Of a stretch of DNA of 64,000 bases, positions 19,327 to 26,410 are shown one piece after another. The stretch lies in NCBI GenBank assembly GCA_009780955.1, contig WQZB01000007.1, positions 1-64,000 on the forward strand, given 5' to 3'. Every line of letters begins with the position of its first letter. Within the stretch, counting starts at the first letter, position 1. The position numbers were made by a program, and so were the translations under genes. The stretch comes from Polyangiaceae bacterium. GTDB lineage: Bacteria; Myxococcota_A; Polyangia; Polyangiales; Polyangiaceae. The notes under the pieces are model-generated. The model did no database searches. It saw only the letters and a program-made list of their open reading frames with translations, and was not told the origin of the DNA.

Positions 19327-20975
19327 GCTCGCTCTTGTCCCGTTTGTCGCGCGAGGCGATGCACGCGCACCATGGTGACGGGCTTACTGCCTCGGGCTTT
19401 GTAGAACGTGCGCTCAATCGCGAGCCGAGCGTGTTCGGCCATGGTCTCGTCGCTTGCGTCGGCATACAAATCCAAAATGGCGCGCCGAACCGCGTCTTTG
19501 GCTTGGTCGATTTCACGCCCGAACCGCACTTCGTCCACAACCCCGCGGGTGACGAGGTCGACGGCGTGCACTGAACCGGCATGGTCGACAACCACGAAGC
19601 ACATCGCAACGCCACGCTCCGCCAATTGAGAGCGCGAGGTCAAAGTTTCGGGCCCAAGCTCACGTCCCGCGTAAACGTAAACGCGGCCTGCCCGAACCTT
19701 TTTGCTAATTGTGATGCCGGCGTTGGTAATTTCGGCCACGGTACCATTTTCGATCGCTAGAACGTTTGGAACGCCAACTTCGCGGGCGAGCGCGGCGTGG
19801 CGTGTAAGGTGATGAATGGTACCATGCACGGGCAAAAAGCTTGTTGGGCGCACCAGCTCGATCATTCGGCGCTGCTCCGATCTTGGTGCGTGACCGCTTA
19901 CGTGAACACCTGGGTCGGTGAGTTGCGAACGCACATCGCAGCCTCGTCGTAGCAGTCGATCGATGGTTGCCTGCACCTCCGGCTCGTTGCCGGGGATTGT
20001 TCGGGCCGAGACGATGACGCGATCGCCCGGGCCTACGTCCATCGTGGAATGCTCGCCGCGTGCAAGGCGTGCAAGGGCTGCGCGCGGTTCGCCTTGTGAG
20101 CCGGTGGCGATCCCAAGCACTTTGCTGCGCGGCAGCTCGCGCGCCAAGTCATCCGGCCAGAGGAGATCGTCGGGCCATGGCAAGTAGCCAGTGCGGCGCG
20201 CCACACGGGTGTGTGTACCAACACCACGGCCGAGGAGAACAATCTTCCTGCTGCAGCGCCGGGCAATGTCGCCAAGCATTCGGAGCCGATGCACGTTCGA
20301 CGCAAACATGGCGACGACAACCGCGCCTTGGGTGCTTGCAATGAGGTCTTGCAGCGTGTCGCCCACGCTAATCTCGCTGCCCACTGGACCGCTGACGTCG
20401 ATGTTGGTCGAGTCGCTCATCAAGAGCATGACCCCGCGATCGCGGAGCTCGGCAAGCCGTGCTTCATCGAAGTGTTCGCCGTCCGTTGGCGCGGCGTCAA
20501 TCTTGAAATCGCCTGAGTGCACCAAGGTGCCGGCGCCCGTTTCGATGGCGAGTGCAGTGGCATCGGCAATGGAGTGCGTGACGCGGATTGGTTCGACGCG
20601 GAACGAGCCGGCCTCGAAGACTTCGCGCGGGCGAGTGGGAAAGATGCGCGCGTGGGCAAGCACTGCGTGCTCACGTAGCCGCTCTTCAATGAGGCCGATG
20701 GCGTACGGCGGCGCCCAAATTGGCACATCGTAGCGATTCAGAAGATAGGGCAGCGCGCCGATGTGGTCTTCGTGGCCGTGCGTGATGACCACGGCCGCGA
20801 TGTGCGTACCGAACCCATCGAGCGGCGTAAAATCAGGATGCACGACGTCGATGCCGAGCCCACGGCTATCGAACATGACGCCGCAATCGATGAGCAGCAC
20901 TTCCCCGCGCTGCTCGATCGCCATGCAATTCATGCCGACCTCGCCGAGGCCGCCGAGAGGGAGAACGCGCAGCAC
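19323..20975 (-). CDS. rnj: Ribonuclease J
   Basis: The 550-residue protein starts MLRVLPLGGLGEVGMNCMAI, typical of RNase J. It has the MBL metal site H66-x-H68-x-D70-H71 (THGHEDHIGALPYLL), a beta-CASP region (LMSDSTNID), and HVSGHAPRSEQRRMIELVRPTSFLPVHG towards the C-terminal side. RNase J has 5'-3' exonuclease and endonuclease activity and matures or degrades RNA. GTG 20975 is used because the family begins here; the nearby ATG is out of frame. Its last codons overlap the CHAD gene. Together with the PcnB-like protein this gives the organism both 5' and 3' routes of RNA processing. Confidence 0.93.
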   Translation of the reverse strand: MLRVLPLGGLGEVGMNCMAIEQRGEVLLIDCGVMFDSRGLGIDVVHPDFTPLDGFGTHIAAVVITHGHEDHIGALPYLLNRYDVPIWAPPYAIGLIEERLREHAVLAHARIFPTRPREVFEAGSFRVEPIRVTHSIADATALAIETGAGTLVHSGDFKIDAAPTDGEHFDEARLAELRDRGVMLLMSDSTNIDVSGPVGSEISVGDTLQDLIASTQGAVVVAMFASNVHRLRMLGDIARRCSRKIVLLGRGVGTHTRVARRTGYLPWPDDLLWPDDLARELPRSKVLGIATGSQGEPRAALARLARGEHSTMDVGPGDRVIVSARTIPGNEPEVQATIDRLLRRGCDVRSQLTDPGVHVSGHAPRSEQRRMIELVRPTSFLPVHGTIHHLTRHAALAREVGVPNVLAIENGTVAEITNAGITISKKVRAGRVYVYAGRELGPETLTSRSQLAERGVAMCFVVVDHAGSVHAVDLVTRGVVDEVRFGREIDQAKDAVRRAILDLYADASDETMAEHARLAIERTFYKARGSKPVTMVRVHRLARQTGQERA

Positions 20976-21073
20976 GGTATGGCTTTAGCATGACATGGGG
21001 CGGATCCGAGCTGGGCACGGGTGATGGCGGCCATGGCATGCGGCACGCGGCGACCATGCTATGAGGGCTTCCT

Positions 21074-22021
21074 ATGTCGGTTTCGGAGCCTCGCAACTTA
21101 GGCAGGCTTGAAACAAAGCGCTTTCTTATCGTTACGGGCAAGGGCGGCGTCGGCAAAACCACGGTGTGCGCGGCCTCGGCTCTGGCGCTCGCCCACAAAG
21201 GCAAACGTGTGCTCGTTTGCATGTGCAATGCGAAAGAGCGCTTGTCGACCATGCTTGGGTCCGGTCCCATTGGTGCAACCGTCGCCTCGGTTGCGCCAAA
21301 CGTGTGGGCCGTCAATATGGATCCGGAAAGCGCGCTACACGAATACGGCACCATGGCCTTGCGCTCCGAGACGCTTTATAAGCTGCTTTTCGGCAACAAA
21401 TACGTGCGCGCGTTTTTCCGCGCCGTGCCCGGCATGCAAGAATGGACGATGCTCGGCAAGGCATGGTGGCACACCACCGAAATGTGCCCTGACGAGAGCC
21501 CAGTTTACGACGTTGTCATTCTCGACGCACCGGCAACAGGGCACGGCCTCGATATGCTCCGTGTGCCGAAGGTGATTCTCGACGTGGTTCCGCCGGGCAT
21601 TCTGCGTCGCGACGCCGAGCGCGCGTGGCAGCTCTTTCGAGATCCTGAATGTTGCGCGGTCATTCTTGTCACGCTTCCCGAGGAAATGCCGACGTCGGAG
21701 ACCATCGAGCTTGCACACGCGATCCACGTGGAGCTCGAGTTGCCCATTGGCAAAGTGGTCGTCAACGGCATTTTGCCTCCGCTCTTTTCAAAAGACGAGC
21801 GAAAGGCCCTCGAAAACGCCGGCGCACCTGCCCGCCAGATCTTACCCTCCGACGTCGCTTTCGCGGCCGCGCGCACCCGCGCGATTCGCGAACGCCTGCA
21901 AGCCGAAAGTCTCGCGCGCCTGTCTGCCGAGCTGCCCATCTCGCCGTCGTTTCTTCCCCAGTTATTCGAAGACGCCGCGACGCCGGAAGCCATACGCAAG
22001 CTTGCCAACCGTCTCTTCTGA
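21074..22021 (+). CDS. ArsA/Get3-like anion-transporting ATPase family protein with altered switch region
   Basis: The 315-residue protein has the deviant Walker A loop GKGGVGKTT at about 21-29, and VVILDAPATGHGLDMLRVPK as the switch II region. These place it in the ArsA/Get3 ATPase family. Where family members have the switch I motif TDPAH, this protein has CMCNAKERLS, lacking the conserved Asp that supports hydrolysis. The classical paired-Cys arsenite site is not evident. Family members target membrane proteins or export arsenite. In myxobacteria such ATPases often occur as two adjacent paralogues; only one is seen here. The start ATG 21074 follows GGGCTTCCT with a weak ribosome site. A Nudix gene follows within ~54 bp. 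Confidence 0.75.
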   Translation: MSVSEPRNLGRLETKRFLIVTGKGGVGKTTVCAASALALAHKGKRVLVCMCNAKERLSTMLGSGPIGATVASVAPNVWAVNMDPESALHEYGTMALRSETLYKLLFGNKYVRAFFRAVPGMQEWTMLGKAWWHTTEMCPDESPVYDVVILDAPATGHGLDMLRVPKVILDVVPPGILRRDAERAWQLFRDPECCAVILVTLPEEMPTSETIELAHAIHVELELPIGKVVVNGILPPLFSKDERKALENAGAPARQILPSDVAFAAARTRAIRERLQAESLARLSAELPISPSFLPQLFEDAATPEAIRKLANRLF

Positions 22022-22074
22022 CCTTTCACACGGTATTGATTGACGGCGCACGCCTTCAGGATATCTCTCGCGAC

Positions 22075-22806
22075 GTGTCGTTTGACTATTCGTTCCCGCG
22101 GCCCTCGGTAACGTGCGATGTCGTCGTGTTCACCATACGCTACGACGACCTTGCCGTGCTTTTGATCCGCCGAAAAAAAGATCCCTTTCGCGGCAGCTGG
22201 GCGTTGCCCGGTGGCTTCGTCAACGAGAACGAGGCGCTCGACCGTGCTGCCGCGCGCGAGCTCTACGAAGAGACTGGCGTGAGCGGAGTGAAGCTTGACC
22301 AAATCTCGGCGTTTGGCGATCCGGGGCGCGATCCACGGGGCCATACGGTGACGGTCGCCTGGATGACATACCTCGTTGCCGAGGTGGGCATCGTGGCTGG
22401 CGACGACGCCGAGCGAGCCGAGTGGTATCCTCTGCGTTCGCTCGGCATCGAGCAAATCCCACAGCTTGCCGCCAAGCCAGCCTCTGCGTCGGGCAGGGGC
22501 TCTGGGCGCGCCACCGGCAACAAAGGCCGCGTTCGTCTCGCCTTCGATCACGAAAGAATCATTGTGGCGGCCTATCGCCGGCTCTGTCAGAACCTCGATC
22601 CTTTGCTGCGTGACGTCGCCTTCGATCTCATGCCGCCGCGTTTCACGCTTGCTGAATTTCGGCAAACTTTCGAGATCGTTTTTGGCCGTCCGCTCACGGC
22701 GCCGTCGGTACGCAGAAACCTCGTCGACCGCGGGCTCGTCGTTCCTGCAACGCACAAGCCGGCCGCAAGGCCGTCGAGGCAGCTCTATCGCTGGCACCGC
22801 CGTTGA
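22075..22806 (+). CDS. Nudix hydrolase with NrtR-type winged-helix C-terminus
   Basis: The 243-residue product starts (from GTG 22075) SFDYSFPRPSVTCDVVVF and carries a perfect Nudix box: GGFVNENEALDRAAARELYE followed by ETGV. The C-terminal part (RFTLAEFRQTFEIVFGRPL, then VRRNLVDRGLV and PSRQLYRW) matches the winged-helix half of NrtR-like proteins, which combine ADP-ribose recognition with DNA binding and can control NAD metabolism. With the catalytic box intact the protein may be an active ADP-ribose or nucleoside-diphosphate hydrolase rather than a pure regulator. A TTG at 22036 is an alternative start. The stop is followed at once by a family A hairpin. Confidence 0.8.
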   Translation: MSFDYSFPRPSVTCDVVVFTIRYDDLAVLLIRRKKDPFRGSWALPGGFVNENEALDRAAARELYEETGVSGVKLDQISAFGDPGRDPRGHTVTVAWMTYLVAEVGIVAGDDAERAEWYPLRSLGIEQIPQLAAKPASASGRGSGRATGNKGRVRLAFDHERIIVAAYRRLCQNLDPLLRDVAFDLMPPRFTLAEFRQTFEIVFGRPLTAPSVRRNLVDRGLVVPATHKPAARPSRQLYRWHRR

Positions 22807-22999
22807 GGGGGCACCCACAAGGGGTGCCCCGACGAATGTGCATTGGTTTGGTTGTAGGGGCGCGATTCATCGCGCCCTCGGTATCGGCCAATGGTATGGA
22901 TTCCAAAATACCGCGGTCGGGCGCCATGAATGGCGCCCCTACGAATATGCGGTTTTGTCAATTCTCAATTCGTAGGGGCGTATGGCCATACGCCCCTAC
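22807..22999. repeat. Family A hairpin cluster 2 (four hairpins)
   Basis: Four hairpins with different stem words fill the gap between the convergent Nudix and sodB genes. The words are GGGGCACCC/GGGTGCCCC near 22807-22830, GGGCGCGATTCATCGCGCCC near 22857-22877, GGGCGCCATGAATGGCGCCC near 22919-22938, and GGGGCGTATGGCCATACGCC near 22975-22994. Boundary sequences GTAGGGG and CCCCTAC are shared, as is a linker like GAATGTGC...GGTT. Confidence 0.85.
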
Positions 23000-23005
23000 A
23001 TGGCT

Positions 23006-23584
23006 TTATTTGAGATTCTCGCTCGCAAAGTCCCAATTCACGAGATTCGTTAGGAACGTTTCGATGTATTTGGGCCGGAGATTTCGGTGGTCAATGTAAT
23101 ATGCGTGTTCCCATACGTCGATCGTGAGCAATGCTTTTTTGCCGTGCTTCATGGGCAAATCAGCATTCGCCGTTTTCATGATCGAGAGCTTGCCACCGTC
23201 GAGGGCAAGCCATGCCCAGCCTGAACCAAACTGCGTGGCCGCCGCATTCGAGAATTCCTCCTTGAATTTGTCGAAGGAGCCAAAGTCTCGTGTGATGGCC
23301 GCCGCGAGATTGCCTGTTGGCTGTCCGCCGCCTTTGGGCTTCATGCAATTCCAAAAGAATGTGTGATTCCATATTTGCGCGGCGTTATTGAAAATACCAC
23401 CCTCGGCAACTTTGATGATGCCCTCGAGGCTTTGGTTCGCCTCAGGCTTGCCCTCGAGCAGCTTATTGAGGTTGTTCACGTAGGCCGCGTGGTGTTTGCC
23501 GTGGTGGTATTCGAGCGTTTCGGCCGACATGTACGGGGCAAGGGCGTCTTTCGCGTACGGCAGGTTCGGAAGCGTGAATGCCAT
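23006..23584 (-). CDS. sodB: Superoxide dismutase, iron type
   Basis: The 192-residue protein is a complete Fe/Mn-SOD: LEYHHGKHHAAYVNNLN, then NAAQIWNHTFFWNCM, then QFGSGWAWL, and finally DVWEHAYYIDHRN. The metal ligands are the two N-terminal-half His plus Asp and His of DVWEH. The Gln in NAAQIWNH is the position that favours the iron form. It converts superoxide to oxygen and peroxide in the cytoplasm. ATG 23584 has an excellent ribosome site (AAGGAG). A family B repeat copy (23601-23617) sits directly upstream of that site, so the repeat forms part of the sodB leader. dnaJ lies upstream on the same strand. Confidence 0.97.
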   Translation of the reverse strand: MAFTLPNLPYAKDALAPYMSAETLEYHHGKHHAAYVNNLNKLLEGKPEANQSLEGIIKVAEGGIFNNAAQIWNHTFFWNCMKPKGGGQPTGNLAAAITRDFGSFDKFKEEFSNAAATQFGSGWAWLALDGGKLSIMKTANADLPMKHGKKALLTIDVWEHAYYIDHRNLRPKYIETFLTNLVNWDFASENLK

Positions 23585-23600
23585 GGTTTCGATCTCCTTG

Positions 23601-23617
23601 TTAACTTGAAAGCGGTC
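23601..23617 (-). repeat. Family B repeat core in the sodB leader
   Basis: On the minus strand the segment reads GACCGCTTTCAAGTTAA and runs directly into the AAGGAG ribosome site of sodB. Confidence 0.65.
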
Positions 23618-23741
23618 TTGCGTGGAATTCAAGCGACCATAGGCGCCTGCCGCGAAGTTGAAAAGAGGCACGAGTGATGCGCGAGCCGCGGCAGCTTGGT
23701 GCCGATCGATTGCCGCGATTGGCATTCGTTCCCGTCAGGCT

Positions 23742-24860
23742 CTAACCGAACAAGTCTTTCAACTTGTCCATGAAAGACTTCTGCTGCGGGGTGACGTCTT
23801 CGCCAAGCTCCTTCGCGAGCTCCGCGAGCAGCTCGCGCTGACGATCGGTGAGTGACGTTGGCACGTCGATGTTGACATCGACGCGCTGATCCCCGCGGCC
23901 AATGCCAGCGCGCCTCGGCATACCCTTGCCTTTGATGCGCAGTGTCGTGCCGGGTTGCGTTCCGGCCGGCACGCGCAGCTTGCCCTTGCCATCGAGTGTA
24001 GGAACACTGATTTCGGCGCCGAGCGCAGCTTGCGTAAAGGTGATAGGGATGGTGCAAGCAACGTCGTCGCCATGCCGGCGAAAGAGCGGATGCGGCGCAA
24101 CGTGGATCTCGAGCTCGAGATCGCCTGCGGGGCGGTCGGCACGAGGGCAATTGCCCGCCCCGCTGACAACGCGGGTGGCGCCATGCTCAACGCCTGCGGG
24201 GATGGTCACTTCGATCCGATTCTGGCTGGTGATGAGCCCGGTGCCATGGCACCGATCGCATGCCTGGGCGATCACCGTGCCGCGACCTTTGCAATGCTGG
24301 CAGGTGCGCTCGACCGCAATGGGAAAAATGCCTTGCTGCATCCGGACGCGTCCGCGCCCGTTGCACGAGCTGCACGTGTCGGGCACAAACCCCGGCGCCG
24401 ACCCCGAACCATGGCAGTTGCCACATGCAACGACGCGGTCGTAGCGCATGGTTTTCGTCACACCGAATGCTGCTTCTTCGAAGGAGATTTCGAGCTCGCG
24501 TTTCAGAGCGCCTTTGTCACCGCGTCCAACGCCGAAAACACCGAGCAGATCACCAAGGATTCCGTCGATGGCAATGTCGCTGAAGTCAACGACGCCACCG
24601 GCGAAGGGACCGCCGCTCGCAAAGGGCGACCCTGGTTCTTCCGCGCGGTGCCCGAAGCGGTCGTACATTGCGCGCCGTTGGGGATCGCCAAGCACTTGGT
24701 AGGCTGCATTCAACTCTTTGAAGCGAGCGGCAGCCTTTGGATCGTCCGGGTTCTTGTCGGGATGATGAGTGGCCGCTTGCTTGCGGAACGCGGTCTTGAT
24801 TTCTTCCTGGGTTGCCGTGCGAGCAATGCCGAGGACTTCATAGTGGTCGCGAGGCGACAT
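23742..24860 (-). CDS. dnaJ: DnaJ co-chaperone (type I, with zinc fingers)
   Basis: The 372-residue protein has a J domain with DHYEVLGIARTATQEEIKTA and the HPD motif (ATHHPDKNPDD), a short Gly/Phe region, and four CxxCxGxG repeats (CGNCHGSG, CSSCNGRG, CQHCKGRG, CDRCHGTG). The C-terminal substrate domain includes GDLELEIHVAPHPLFRRHGDD. It delivers substrates to DnaK and stimulates its ATPase. ATG 24860 is chosen over an upstream TTG because the J domain starts three codons later. dnaJ is separated from dnaK by ~13 kb in this genome. It is divergent from a lipoprotein gene. Confidence 0.95.
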   Translation of the reverse strand: MSPRDHYEVLGIARTATQEEIKTAFRKQAATHHPDKNPDDPKAAARFKELNAAYQVLGDPQRRAMYDRFGHRAEEPGSPFASGGPFAGGVVDFSDIAIDGILGDLLGVFGVGRGDKGALKRELEISFEEAAFGVTKTMRYDRVVACGNCHGSGSAPGFVPDTCSSCNGRGRVRMQQGIFPIAVERTCQHCKGRGTVIAQACDRCHGTGLITSQNRIEVTIPAGVEHGATRVVSGAGNCPRADRPAGDLELEIHVAPHPLFRRHGDDVACTIPITFTQAALGAEISVPTLDGKGKLRVPAGTQPGTTLRIKGKGMPRRAGIGRGDQRVDVNIDVPTSLTDRQRELLAELAKELGEDVTPQQKSFMDKLKDLFG

Positions 24861-24962
24861 CGGCTTCTTCACGTAGCACGCGGGCGCCGGCGGTGGCAGT
24901 CCCGACAATAGAATTGCATGCTACAAGGTCTTTGCTCTTTCTCGTTCTTGCCAAACTCCGCG

Positions 24963-26231
24963 ATGGGCACTCACCTAGCATCGATCGCAGCGTTCGCATT
25001 CACGTCGGCATTGGCGCTCGGCTGTCCGTCATCGTCGATCTCGACGATGGCGGACACGGCGGACGCAACGGCGAGTCCGCAAGCGAGTGCAATGCCCGCA
25101 CCCCTCGCCAACGTCACCACCTCACCGAGCGCCACACCGGCGATCGCCATGCCCGAGGGCGGCCCGCTTCCCATACCGATGCGAAGCGATGTTCCTCTGC
25201 CGCCCGACACGCCACCGCACGACGTGCGCGACATGGCTACGGGCTACGCCCTTTCAGCGGTCTTTCGGCAGGGCGAGCTCATTGGGCCGCCGCGCGCTCC
25301 GGAGGTCAATGCATTGGGCATCGATGCCGCGCGCCGGAAGACCGAGCTTCGCCTCGCCATCGATCTCGGCATCTCGCGCATGCGCATGGTGCTTGTCGGT
25401 CAAGGCTTCGTTCTGCCGTCGGACACCGAAATCCGTGCGCGATCGGATAGGTTCGGTCACATCGTTGTGTGGCCCGACGCAACGTACAGGCCGTTTGGAC
25501 CTGGAGCCTTGCGAGCGCTGCTTGGCGAGCGACGGTTCGATGTGGCGCCGCTCACGTCGGCAGACGTTGTCTCGAAAGGTGAGGGCAGCAAACGAATCGG
25601 CATTCGCGTGCGGAGGGTCGAAGTAACAACACGCGCGGCGCGCGCGCTTTTCGAAATCGGTCATCTTCCAGATCTTGGCGACAGCGGTATTTTGCTTTGC
25701 CGTACGCTGCTCGATCTCGTCAATGCACCGCCGACCACGCCGATGTGCGGTCTCGACGAGTTGCCAATGCGTGCCGAGCTCCGGTGGGCGAACCAGGGCT
25801 CGTTCGGCTTTGAGTTGACTCAGGTGTTGAAGAAGAACGACATCGCAACTGCTACGCTTCTCGTTCCACCGCCTACGGCTGTGTTCGCCGAGACCCCCAT
25901 TGGCGGTGCAAACGTTAAGACGACCCAGATCGAGCTCGGCCCGCAAGAGCTCGCGGCGTTCCGCACACTGCCCGTCGATGTCCCCATTGCGGCTGGCCAG
26001 GCATCGGAAGGGCTCACAATCATCAATGCGACCGATGAACTTCGCATCGTATCGATCGACGGCGTGACCGTGGCGTGGGCAGCACCGGGCGCGCGCGATG
26101 TCGTTGTCGGCCTTCCTCATGGTCGTTACAATGTTCAGTGGCGCACGTTCCTCGGAGATATGCTAGCGCCATCGTCGCTCGTCGTTGTGCCGGGAACTTC
26201 CCAAATCGGCGGTGTCGACGGTGGAAAGTAG
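24963..26231 (+). CDS. Predicted lipoprotein, function unknown
   Basis: Starting at ATG 24963, the 422-residue product has a lipoprotein signal: MGTHLASIAAFAFTSALALG followed by the lipobox Cys (LALG-C). A Ser/Thr/Ala/Pro linker of ~60 residues follows. The rest is a mixed alpha/beta region I do not recognise. It has GRYNVQWRTFLGD near the end, resembling a carboxypeptidase-regulatory or PEGA-like beta unit (LRIVSIDGVTVAW...HGRYNVQW). An upstream ATG at 24918 is possible, but the signal peptide then begins late. It is divergent from dnaJ and stands alone before a 179-bp gap. No function is assigned. Confidence 0.7.
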   Translation: MGTHLASIAAFAFTSALALGCPSSSISTMADTADATASPQASAMPAPLANVTTSPSATPAIAMPEGGPLPIPMRSDVPLPPDTPPHDVRDMATGYALSAVFRQGELIGPPRAPEVNALGIDAARRKTELRLAIDLGISRMRMVLVGQGFVLPSDTEIRARSDRFGHIVVWPDATYRPFGPGALRALLGERRFDVAPLTSADVVSKGEGSKRIGIRVRRVEVTTRAARALFEIGHLPDLGDSGILLCRTLLDLVNAPPTTPMCGLDELPMRAELRWANQGSFGFELTQVLKKNDIATATLLVPPPTAVFAETPIGGANVKTTQIELGPQELAAFRTLPVDVPIAAGQASEGLTIINATDELRIVSIDGVTVAWAAPGARDVVVGLPHGRYNVQWRTFLGDMLAPSSLVVVPGTSQIGGVDGGK

Positions 26232-26410
26232 CCGTCCTAGCAGTCATGCTTGTTTATGTCTTACTCATGCAGAACGTGTAGGCCTTCACGTAAATCAATG
26301 CATATGCTTGACGATTCCTTCGCAGTTCCGGTCATCGAGGAGTATGGTTGTGAACCATGTGGCATGCTAACACATGCAGAATGCATATTTCTTGATGTGG
26401 GAGCGCCATC

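Noticed and set aside
22807-22999. CRISPR array
   Set aside because: The repeats are short palindromes with changing stems and irregular spacing, there are no unique spacers of constant length, and no cas gene is near.
24861-24908. Longer DnaJ N-terminus from a TTG
   Set aside because: The J domain starts immediately after ATG 24860 and the added residues are Pro-rich and unrelated.
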